This document shows, piece after piece, positions 1 through 5,000 of a stretch of 5,000 nt of DNA. Both the position numbers and the translations under genes were made by a program. The notes under the pieces are model-generated. The model made no database searches and was not told the DNA's origin. It was given only the letters and a program-made list of their open reading frames with translations. Source of the DNA: Bradyrhizobiaceae bacterium (GTDB lineage Bacteria > Pseudomonadota > Alphaproteobacteria > Rhizobiales > Hyphomicrobiaceae); assembly GCA_947475855.1 (NCBI GenBank), contig CANJPN010000489.1:1-5000 (forward strand). The letters are read 5' to 3'. Position 1 is the stretch's first letter. Every line of letters begins with the position of its first letter.

Positions 1-849
1 GGCTGCCACCTGTTCGCATCTCTGCCGCCGTTCAACATCGGGTCGTCCACGATGGGCTACGGCCTCGGCCCTGCCGCTGCATCCGCCTTCAACGTGAAAG
101 GCACGGCCGAAAAGCCCGTGAAGCGCGCCATCTCGATGATCGGCGACGGCGGCTTCTGGCACAACGGGCTCTCGTCCTCGGTTGGCAACGCCGTGTTCAA
201 CAAATCCGACAACGTCATCCTCGTCGTCGACAACGGCTACTCCGCTGCGACCGGGGGCCAGGACATTCTGTCGTCGCATTTCGAACAGCCCACGCGCGCA
301 ACGGGTAACACCATCGAGAAGGCCGTACGGGGCATCGGCGTAGGGTGGGCGCGCACGATCAACCCGACCTACGACCTGAAGAAGATGATGCGAACGCTGA
401 AGGAGGCTCTCACCACGAAGCAGCCCGGACCGAAAGTCATCGTCGCGCAATCGGAGTGCATGCTGAACCGTCAGCGTCGCGAGCGTCCGCTGAAAGCCCA
501 GGCCGTCGCACGCGGCGAACGCGTGGAGCGCGAGCGCTTCGGCGTCGATCCCGAGACATGCACCGGCGATCACTCCTGCATTCGCCTGTCCGGATGTCCC
601 TCGCTCACCATCGCGCCGAACCCCGATCCCTTGCGCAAAGACCCCGTGACGAAAGTCATCAACTCCTGCGTCGGCTGCGGCCTTTGCGGCGAGGTCGCGC
701 ACGCCGCGGTGCTCTGCCCCTCGTTCTATCGCGCCACCATCGTCTCCAATCCAACCCGCTGGGAGCGCACGAAGCAACGTTGGCGCAACGCCATCATCCG
801 CCGCCTTCAGAACCGCATGGAGCGGCGCCTCGCCGCCGCGAGGGCTTGA
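1..849 (+). CDS. iorA: Indolepyruvate ferredoxin oxidoreductase, alpha subunit (3' part, truncated by window start)
   Basis: The frame is open from base 1 to TGA at 847-849, giving 282 residues of a longer protein; the family is usually over 600 residues. Established role: with IorB it converts an aryl pyruvate (indolepyruvate, probably phenylpyruvate) plus CoA to aryl-acetyl-CoA and CO2, passing electrons to ferredoxin in the cytoplasm. Visible here is the C-terminal thiamine-diphosphate domain: GYGLGPAAA (residues 19-27), then GDGG at 48-51 and DNGY at 77-80, a GDG-x26-N spacing typical of TPP enzymes. A ferredoxin-like domain follows with C187, C193, C199-P, then C223, C226, C229 and C239-P, implying two [4Fe-4S] clusters. 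Residue D190 sits where the second Cys of the first motif is expected (CxxDxxC). The last 40 residues form an Arg-rich tail. The stop lies 2 nt before iorB, so the pair is translationally close. The N-terminal POR-type domain lies outside the window. Identity is strong; the exact substrate is inferred. Confidence 0.92.
   Translation, partial: GCHLFASLPPFNIGSSTMGYGLGPAAASAFNVKGTAEKPVKRAISMIGDGGFWHNGLSSSVGNAVFNKSDNVILVVDNGYSAATGGQDILSSHFEQPTRATGNTIEKAVRGIGVGWARTINPTYDLKKMMRTLKEALTTKQPGPKVIVAQSECMLNRQRRERPLKAQAVARGERVERERFGVDPETCTGDHSCIRLSGCPSLTIAPNPDPLRKDPVTKVINSCVGCGLCGEVAHAAVLCPSFYRATIVSNPTRWERTKQRWRNAIIRRLQNRMERRLAAARA
840..844 (+). promoter_or_regulatory. Ribosome binding site of iorB
   Basis: GAGGG lies inside the last codons of iorA, 7 nt ahead of the GTG at 852. 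It decides the start of iorB: the frame stays open far upstream through iorA, but only this GTG has both a Shine-Dalgarno match and a position just before the conserved N-terminal strand. Confidence 0.7.
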
Positions 850-851
850 TC

Positions 852-2459
852 GTGGGCGAGCCGATCAACCGCACGATCCGCATTGCGATCCTCGCCATGG
901 GTGGCGAAGGTGGCGGCGTACTCGCGGGCTGGATCGTCGGTCTTGCCGAGGCGAACGGCTGGATCGCGCAGCAGACCTCGATCCCCGGCGTCGCGCAACG
1001 CACGGGCGCGACCAACTACTACATCGAGCTGTTTCCTGGCTCTCCCGTAGGGTGCGGTAGCGAAGCGTACCGCACCGATCGAGCGCACTCCGGTGCGGTA
1101 CGCGCCGATGCGCTACCGCACCCTACGAAGCAAACACCCGTCATGGCGCTCTCGCCGATGCCGGGCGACGTCGACATCGTGCTCGCCTCCGAATTGATGG
1201 AAGCCGGCCGTGCGATCCAGCGCGGCATCGTCACGCCCGACCGCACCACGCTCGTCACTTCGACCGGTCGCGTCTTCGCGATGACCGAACGCCTCGTGCC
1301 GGGCGACGGCCGCGCCGACGAGGCAGCCCTGCTCGAAGCCGCGCGCCTCGCTGCACTTCGCCTGGTCGCCTGCGATATGGGGACGGCCGCCGAAGAAACT
1401 GGAAGCGTCATCTCGGCGGTCATGCTGGGCGCACTCGCCGCGTCCGAAGCGCTGCCGTTCGACCGAGCGCAATTCGAGAGCGCTATCGAGCGCAGCGGCG
1501 TCGGCGTCACCGCTTCCAAGCGCGGCTTCGCACGCGGCTTCGACGACGTTCTGGGCAAGCCCCCCGCTTCGCCAGCACCATCGGTACCAAAACCGAAAAT
1601 AGCCGCCGCTCCCGTCCGTCAAAGTGCGTTCACCATCGCACTGACCGAAGCCGGCACTGCCTACGCCGATCCGGTGCGCCCAATCACGCAAGAAGCCGTT
1701 CGCCGGCTTACCGACTACCAGGACGCCGCCTATGCACGCCTCTATCTCGACCGCCTCGCGCCCATCTCCACACTCGACCGCGAGCACGGTGACGGCAGTC
1801 AGCGGCTGCTCACCGAAGTTGCCCGTTATCTGGCGCTCGGTATGGCCTACGAGGACACGATCCGCGTCGCAGAGTTGAAAATCCGCAGCCAGCGCTTCAA
1901 TCGGGTCGCAACCGAAGTAAAGGTCGAGGAGGGGCAGGCCCTGCGCGTCGTCGAGTTCCTGCATCCGCGCCTGCAGGAGATCGCCGAGACCGTGCCCGCG
2001 TGGCTCGGCCGCTTTCTTGAGCGGAATTTCCTGGCGAGGCGCATCGTCGGACGCTTCACGCGCGAAGGCCGCATCGTCGAGACCACCTCGCTGCGCGGCT
2101 TCCTGTTGATGTATGCCGTCGCGAGCCTGAAACCGCGCCGCCGCTCCTCGATGCGCTTCAAGCGAGAGCAGCTAAGTCTCGAGGCGTGGCTGCAACTCAT
2201 CACGGAGACCGCGCAGAAGGACTATGGCCTCGCGGCCGAAATCGCCGAGTGCCGCAACCTCGTCAAAGGCTATGGCGACACCCACGACCGCGGCAGCGCG
2301 AAATACGCGCGCATCCTCGGCCTCGTCCCCGCCCTCGCCGGCCACACCGACCCGGCCCGCCACGTGGCGTTGCTCCGCAAGGCCGCCCTCGCCGACGAAG
2401 ACCCCGCGACGCTCGAAACCGCCATCGAACGCCTGGACTTGAATTCCACAGGCGCCTGA
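852..2459 (+). CDS. iorB: Indolepyruvate oxidoreductase, beta subunit, with an in-frame palindromic insertion
   Basis: This 535-residue protein starts at GTG and ends at TGA 2457-2459. It is the partner of IorA in oxidative decarboxylation of aryl pyruvates. Residues 9-62 hold the hallmark start of the POR gamma/beta-type domain: an IRIAILAMGGEGGG nucleotide-binding-like glycine loop (17-22), then SIPGVAQRTGATNYYIE at about 43-59. The domain resumes with PVMALSPMPGDVDIV (from 96) and ASELMEAGRA, and runs to about residue 235. A Pro/Ala-rich linker leads to a C-terminal helical region (about 275-530) that I associate with the DUF6537-type domain of this alphaproteobacterial subfamily; it includes motifs such as DREHGDGS, KIRSQRFNRV and YGDTHDRGSAKYARI. 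Residues 66-92 are encoded by an 82-bp REP-type palindrome and look unlike the rest of the protein. Without them the length (about 508) fits the family's usual 500 or so. Nothing else looks broken, so the protein is probably expressed; whether it is active with the insert is unknown. Confidence 0.9.
   Translation: MGEPINRTIRIAILAMGGEGGGVLAGWIVGLAEANGWIAQQTSIPGVAQRTGATNYYIELFPGSPVGCGSEAYRTDRAHSGAVRADALPHPTKQTPVMALSPMPGDVDIVLASELMEAGRAIQRGIVTPDRTTLVTSTGRVFAMTERLVPGDGRADEAALLEAARLAALRLVACDMGTAAEETGSVISAVMLGALAASEALPFDRAQFESAIERSGVGVTASKRGFARGFDDVLGKPPASPAPSVPKPKIAAAPVRQSAFTIALTEAGTAYADPVRPITQEAVRRLTDYQDAAYARLYLDRLAPISTLDREHGDGSQRLLTEVARYLALGMAYEDTIRVAELKIRSQRFNRVATEVKVEEGQALRVVEFLHPRLQEIAETVPAWLGRFLERNFLARRIVGRFTREGRIVETTSLRGFLLMYAVASLKPRRRSSMRFKREQLSLEAWLQLITETAQKDYGLAAEIAECRNLVKGYGDTHDRGSAKYARILGLVPALAGHTDPARHVALLRKAALADEDPATLETAIERLDLNSTGA
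1046..1127 (+). repeat. 82-bp inverted REP pair (REPIN-like element) inside iorB
   Basis: The outer arms CGTAGGGTGCGGTAGCG (1046-1062) and its perfect reverse complement (1111-1127) give a 17-bp stem. An inner 13-bp perfect stem is formed by 1065-1077 and 1091-1103 around a 13-nt loop. Each half is also a hairpin on its own: GGTGCGGTA/TACCGCACC at 1051-1059/1068-1076 and at 1092-1100/1114-1122. Both ends carry the GTAG tetranucleotide next to the palindrome that marks REP sequences mobilised by REP-associated tyrosine transposases. A second copy with the same plan and length lies at 4633-4714 in inverse orientation. In the iorB frame it is stop-free and reads as 27 codons. No transposase gene is in the window, so mobilisation in trans is inference. 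Confidence 0.9.
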
Positions 2460-2482
2460 GTGTTGGCAGACCCCAAGTCGTC

Positions 2483-2606
2483 CGTCATGGCCGGCCCGGA
2501 TCGGTGTCCGGGCTGAACTGCGGCGGCCATCCACGACAGCTGATGTTAAAAACCCGCTCGCTATCCAAGGTGACGTGGATGGCTCGGCTGAACCGGGCCA
2601 TGATGG
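2483..2606. repeat. Degenerate inverted repeat of two GTCATGGCC...GCCATCCACG units
   Basis: The left unit (2483-2537) runs from CGTCATGGCCGG to GGCCATCCACG and encloses a CCCGGA/TCCGGG hairpin (2495-2500/2507-2512). The right unit (2574-2606) is the inverse, from CGTGGATGGC to GGGCCATGATGG. Perfect matches are 10 bp between 2526-2535 and 2574-2583, and 8 bp between 2485-2492 and 2596-2603. From memory, a motif of the form GTCATGGCCGGG...CCCGGCCATCCACG is a common intergenic palindrome in Bradyrhizobium-like genomes; this copy would be a diverged member. It occupies most of the gap after iorB and could act as a transcription barrier. A further small hairpin, GGCGGTT/AACCGCC (2605-2611/2622-2628), overlaps its right edge. 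The rest of 2460-2754 shows no gene. Confidence 0.6.
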
Positions 2607-2743
2607 CGGTTCGGCTAATGAAACCGCCTGTTCACGCCGCCATTGTCATCCCCAGCTTGCCTCCGCCCGAGATTTCGCATAACTGAGGTCGCAATCGGGC
2701 TGGAGGCGCGCTCGCGCCCTGAGGTTCCGGCAACCAATCATTC

Positions 2744-2747
2744 GAGG
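2744..2747 (+). promoter_or_regulatory. Ribosome binding site of the small basic protein
   Basis: GAGG sits 7 nt before the ATG at 2755. This supports translation of a frame that is short enough to be missed by length cut-offs. Confidence 0.6.
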
Positions 2748-2754
2748 TTTTCCC

Positions 2755-2934
2755 ATGGCTGCAGAGAGAGGCGCGCGTTCGCCGCGCAATATCGAAACGC
2801 GCAAGAAGAAGGCCGCTCACGCCATTCCCCGCGCCAAGGTTACGCGCATCCAGGGCAATACGTCTGCTGCCCGCAAGCGCCTGAAGAAGATGTCCGGCAT
2901 CGCCCGCGCTGCAAAGGCCAAGGCCTCGGCCTGA
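2755..2934 (+). CDS. Small, highly basic protein of unknown function (59 aa)
   Basis: I do not recognise a named family. The frame runs from ATG, with a well-placed GAGG, to TGA at 2932-2934. The product has 9 Lys and 9 Arg against only two Glu and no Asp, 15 Ala, one His, no Cys and no Phe, Tyr or Trp. A triple-Lys patch (17-19) lies in the N-terminal third, AARKRLKKMSGIARAAKAKA fills 38-57, and the tail alternates Lys and Ala like histone-H1-type or HU-like tails. There is no signal peptide or membrane segment. G/C at third codon positions is high, as in the neighbouring genes. Composition suggests nucleic-acid or ribosome binding, but this is inference from charge only. It appears monocistronic: the repeat region lies upstream and a possible terminator at 2959-2978 downstream. 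The alternative is a spurious frame in GC-rich DNA; the ribosome site and clean composition argue against that. Confidence 0.7.
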   Translation: MAAERGARSPRNIETRKKKAAHAIPRAKVTRIQGNTSAARKRLKKMSGIARAAKAKASA

Positions 2935-2958
2935 ATTCGACCTTGAGGTTGTGAGCTA

Positions 2959-2978
2959 AGCGCGGCCTCGGCTGCGCT
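2959..2978 (+). terminator. Possible terminator hairpin after the small basic protein
   Basis: AGCGCGGC and GGCTGCGCT form an 8-bp stem (one G-T pair) with a CTCG loop, followed only by GTTTC. The U tract is weak, so this is a candidate terminator located 25 nt after the stop codon and before the P450 gene. Confidence 0.35.
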
Positions 2979-3019
2979 GTTTCACGTCTGCCGAGCTGTG
3001 CTGGTGCAATGCGTTGATC

Positions 3020-3024
3020 GGGAG
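3020..3024 (+). promoter_or_regulatory. Ribosome binding site choosing the P450 start
   Basis: GGGAG lies 7 nt before the ATG at 3032. An in-frame TTG at 3014 would extend the protein by six residues, but it would place this purine run inside the coding sequence, so ATG 3032 is preferred. Confidence 0.6.
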
Positions 3025-3031
3025 TGGCTGC

Positions 3032-4438
3032 ATGGCCCGCGATCAGGTTGAGCAGGCCGAACCGGCGGATGCGCGACCGCTCTATCCTCCAACGGTAGAG
3101 CCGCCCTCCGAAGTGTTGCCGCTCTCGCGGTTTCTCCCGACATTCGTGCGCAACCCTCTGCGGACGCTGCCTGTCGCCGTCTACGAAGAACCGTGCCTCG
3201 TCGTCGAGAGGAAAGGCCGCCACAACGCCTGGGTTACGGACCCGGCGATGGTCGAGCGAATTCTGCTGCACGAGCACGAGGACTTCGCGAAGACACCGCT
3301 GGAGCGGCGCATTTTCGAGCCGACGATCGGTCACGGCATCCTGACAGCGGAAGGCCCTGCTTGGCGCTGGCAGCGCCGGACTGCAGCACCGCTGTTTCGC
3401 CACCAGGACCTGCTCGGCCACGTCCCCGCGATGACCGCCGCCGCCGGCCGTCAGGTCGAGCGCTGGCGCGCAGCGCTCCCCGGCAGCCTCGCCCGTGTCG
3501 ATCATGCGATGACGGACGTGACCTACGAGATCATTACCCGTTCGATCCTGGCCGGCACCGTGCCCGCCGAGGACGTGCTCATCAAGCGTGAAGCGCATCG
3601 CATGCTGGCCTGGATCAGTTGGGAAGTCGGGTTCGGCATCGTTGGAATTCCAGAGTGGGTCTGGCATCCGGGAAAGTGGCCATCGCGGCGCGCTGCCAAG
3701 GCGTTGCGCGGGACTGTGCATCAGTTGTTGGCTCGCCGCCGCGCGGAGCGGGAAGGGGCGAAAGATCTGCTCGGCCGTTTGCTCGCCGCGCGCGACCCCG
3801 AAACCGGTCAGCCGATGGCGGACGAGCAACTGGTCGACAATCTGCTGACATTTCTGCTGGCCGGGCACGAGACGACCGCCAAGGCGCTCACCTGGTCGCT
3901 CTACCTGCTGGCGCGCGCTCCCCATTGGCAGGAGCGGATACGGCGAGAGGTCGTCGAGGTGTGCGGCGCTCGCCCGGTTGAGCAGCGCCATCTCGGATCC
4001 CTTCCCATCACGACCCGCGTCCTGAAGGAAGCGCTGCGGCTCTATCCGCCAGCGCCGATCATGTCGCGCATGACCGCGCGTGAGGTCATGCTGGGCGGAC
4101 ACAAATTGCCCAAGGGCGCACTGATCATCATCCCCGTATTCGCAGTGCATCGTCATCGCCGGTTGTGGACCGATCCCGACCGGTTCGATCCCGATCGCTT
4201 TTTGCCGGAGGCCGAGGCCAATCACGTCCGCACCCAATTCATGCCGTTCGGGTTCGGCCCGCGTACCTGCATCGGCATGGCGTTCGCGATGATCGAAGCG
4301 ACGGTGCTGCTGGCGAGCTTCGTCCGCGCCGCCCGCTTCGAATGGGACGGCCGCCACCTGCCCGAACCGGTCAGCCGCGTGACCCTGCAACCCAAAGGCG
4401 GCATGCCGCTGCGCGTAACGGTTCTGGGCAACGGCTGA
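3032..4438 (+). CDS. Cytochrome P450 monooxygenase, stand-alone, family not assigned
   Basis: This is a complete 468-residue protein, a normal length for a soluble bacterial P450. It is a heme-thiolate enzyme that would insert one oxygen atom from O2 into an organic substrate using two electrons from separate redox partners. Diagnostic motifs appear in order: WxxxR of the C-helix (W111, R115), the oxygen-activation I-helix AGHETT (277-282, acid-alcohol pair E280/T281), ExxR of the K-helix (E333, R336), PDRF (387-390), and the heme loop FGFGPRTCIG (406-415) with ligand Cys413. There is no N-terminal membrane anchor, no signal peptide and no fused reductase or ferredoxin domain. The layout, with an AGHETT I-helix and an FMPFGFGPRTCIG loop, recalls the CYP4/CYP102-like fatty-acid or alkane-type clan more than the CYP101/CYP107 type, but the substrate cannot be told from sequence. 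No ferredoxin or reductase gene lies next to it in the window. The upstream gap of 97 nt and hairpins on both sides suggest a single-gene transcript. Confidence 0.95.
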   Translation: MARDQVEQAEPADARPLYPPTVEPPSEVLPLSRFLPTFVRNPLRTLPVAVYEEPCLVVERKGRHNAWVTDPAMVERILLHEHEDFAKTPLERRIFEPTIGHGILTAEGPAWRWQRRTAAPLFRHQDLLGHVPAMTAAAGRQVERWRAALPGSLARVDHAMTDVTYEIITRSILAGTVPAEDVLIKREAHRMLAWISWEVGFGIVGIPEWVWHPGKWPSRRAAKALRGTVHQLLARRRAEREGAKDLLGRLLAARDPETGQPMADEQLVDNLLTFLLAGHETTAKALTWSLYLLARAPHWQERIRREVVEVCGARPVEQRHLGSLPITTRVLKEALRLYPPAPIMSRMTAREVMLGGHKLPKGALIIIPVFAVHRHRRLWTDPDRFDPDRFLPEAEANHVRTQFMPFGFGPRTCIGMAFAMIEATVLLASFVRAARFEWDGRHLPEPVSRVTLQPKGGMPLRVTVLGNG

Positions 4439-4447
4439 AAAGCCGTT
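4430..4447 (+). terminator. Hairpin overlapping the P450 stop codon, possible terminator
   Basis: AACGGCT and AGCCGTT pair perfectly (7 bp) around a GAAA tetraloop of the stable GNRA type. The TGA stop codon lies at the stem-loop junction, and TTCAATT follows. The U tract is imperfect, so termination or 3'-end stabilisation is a possibility rather than a firm call. Confidence 0.4.
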
Positions 4448-4632
4448 TCAATTACGGTCGAGTCGGGCGGGTAAGCGCCGCCCCGCGGTGCGCAACCCGC
4501 GGTGACTTAGCTGAGCCGCGGCCGAGTGATGAGTGGTTGTCGGCGTTATCGGCTCACAAGGGCTGACATGTCCGCCTTACAGCCGCCGAACTCGCATCGG
4601 TGCGACCGTCTCTTGTTGAACTAAGGCGACGT
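4448..4632. other. Non-coding stretch with two hairpins
   Basis: No frame with codon structure or a ribosome site is visible. One hairpin joins GCGGGT (4467-4472) to ACCCGC (4495-4500), with a nested GCGC/GCGC pair. A second joins TGAGCCG (4512-4518) to CGGCTCA (4550-4556), with a nested GCCGA/TCGGC (4521-4525/4540-4544). Neither has a U tract, so they could be decayed repeats, a small structured RNA or processed 3' sequence. Confidence 0.4.
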
Positions 4633-4714
4633 CGTAGGGTGCAATAGCCCACTGGGCGTATTGCACCATTCTTACCGCAAGTCGGTGCAATACGCTTCGC
4701 TATTGCACCCTACG
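4633..4714 (-). repeat. 82-bp inverted REP pair, second copy, opposite orientation
   Basis: The outer arms CGTAGGGTGCAATAGC (4633-4648) and its perfect complement (4699-4714) form 16 bp. The inner arms GCGTATTGCACC (4656-4667) and its complement (4684-4695) form 12 bp around a 16-nt loop. Read on the minus strand, its first 31 bases match the first 31 of the copy in iorB except for GG to AA and CC to TT in the arms, including the same GCGAAGC centre. Total length is the same, 82 bp. This copy is intergenic. Element boundaries are taken from the ends of the perfect arms. Confidence 0.9.
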
Positions 4715-4870
4715 GTCCAATTCCCTGATGCACCCAATTGCCCCCCACCACCCGTCGCAGCGACGTCCGCAGACCGAGAAGGCGCGGGGCGGTCGCCGTC
4801 CGCCCTCTCCACCTCCTCCGAGTTATCCCCGCACTATCCCACCACGACATACTCCCCTCATCTTTTCTCA
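4715..4870. other. Non-coding, pyrimidine-rich stretch
   Basis: No gene is supported on either strand. An interrupted palindrome CGTCGC-A-GCGACG (4753-4765) could be a dimeric protein site but has no other support. The run from about 4800 to 4870 is C/T-rich and would form the leader or promoter region of the structured element that follows; no promoter boxes can be called with confidence. Confidence 0.4.
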
Positions 4871-5000
4871 TCGAACGGCGCGTGGTCGACTGCACCGATG
4901 ACGCGAGGGAAGTGCGGTGCGCGGGAGAAGGGGACTTGTGCAGGTCCCAGCCCGCAGCGCCGGTTGCCCCCGCCCGGTCCGGGCGCCAGCAATGGGGCGA
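4871..5000 (+). promoter_or_regulatory. Candidate cobalamin riboswitch (3' part cut off by window end)
   Basis: Several pieces fall in the order expected of a cobalamin (B12) aptamer: GGTC...ACCGATGA (4884-4902), then GAGGGAAGTGCGGTGC (4905-4920), then CCGCAGC (4952-4958) and TTGCCCCCGC (4964-4973). TGCGG (4913-4917) can pair with CCGCA (4952-4956) as the P5 stem. Its loop carries an insertion with its own hairpin, GGGACTT/AGGTCCC (4931-4937/4942-4948). Two things weaken the call. The usual ACTGT after CCCCCGC is not seen (CCGGT instead), and six extra bases separate CCGCAGC from TTGCCCCCGC. The 3' B12 box would lie beyond 5000. If real, it would control a B12 synthesis, transport or B12-independent isoenzyme gene just to the right. 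Confidence 0.45.

Noticed and set aside
345..851. Upstream extension of the iorB frame over iorA
   Set aside because: The extension is Arg/His-rich nonsense overlapping the conserved ferredoxin domain of iorA. The GTG at 852 has the ribosome site.
1046..1127. iorB as a pseudogene broken by the insertion
   Set aside because: The frame is kept across the element, and conserved motifs on both sides and to the C-terminus are intact with no stops. Nothing in the sequence shows inactivation.
1113..1964. A 283-codon minus-strand frame inside iorB
   Set aside because: It is a shadow of a clear + strand enzyme gene. It has no motifs and its composition is typical of antisense frames in GC-rich DNA.
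2186..2686. A 166-codon + strand frame at the end of iorB
   Set aside because: It overlaps iorB in another frame with a Pro/Arg/His-rich translation and runs into the non-coding repeat, so it is not a gene.
2840..4390. A 516-codon open frame on the minus strand
   Set aside because: It is antisense to the P450, whose motifs are complete on the + strand. Its translation is low-complexity Arg/Gly/Ala/His-rich with no recognisable domain, as expected from G/C third-position bias.
4448..4632. A tRNA gene in the structured stretch
   Set aside because: There is no GTTCRANTC T-loop, no CCA end and no cloverleaf spacing on either strand.
1046..4714. A CRISPR array or a composite transposon bounded by the two 82-bp copies
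   Set aside because: There are only two copies, far apart, each a closed palindrome. There are no spacers, no transposase and no visible target duplications, and the DNA between them is ordinary genes.
4710..4895. A 61-codon minus-strand frame near the right end
   Set aside because: It has no ribosome site or domain, its composition is Arg/Trp-rich, and it overlaps both the repeat end and the structured leader.

Overview
The window looks like GC-rich alphaproteobacterial DNA, most likely Hyphomicrobiales near Bradyrhizobium/Rhodopseudomonas. The reasons are strong G/C third-position bias, a two-subunit indolepyruvate ferredoxin oxidoreductase of the type I associate with that order, and GTAG-headed palindromic repeats of the style common in those genomes. 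The assignment is by recognition and was not tested by a search.

Layout, all genes on the + strand. 1-849 is the 3' part of iorA (thiamine-diphosphate and ferredoxin region). It is followed 2 nt later by iorB (852-2459), in an evident operon. iorB carries an 82-bp palindromic REP-pair element (1046-1127) inside its reading frame, which adds about 27 residues to a loop of the enzyme. 2460-2754 is non-coding and holds a second, unrelated and more degenerate inverted repeat (2483-2606). 2755-2934 encodes a 59-residue, very basic protein with no aromatic residues or cysteines. 3032-4438 encodes a complete stand-alone cytochrome P450. 4439-5000 has no convincing gene. It holds hairpins, a second 82-bp copy of the iorB element in opposite orientation (4633-4714), and at the right edge what looks like the 5' two-thirds of a cobalamin riboswitch.

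IorA and IorB would together oxidatively decarboxylate aryl pyruvates to aryl-acetyl-CoA and reduce ferredoxin. The P450 and the small basic protein are separated from them by non-coding DNA and have no evident functional link. The most striking observation is that the two 82-bp elements have the same length and architecture but differ by matched GG/CC to AA/TT changes in all four arms. One copy is exapted as coding sequence, in the only forward frame that its own arms leave open. A second point of interest is Asp in place of the second Cys of the first cluster motif in the IorA ferredoxin domain.
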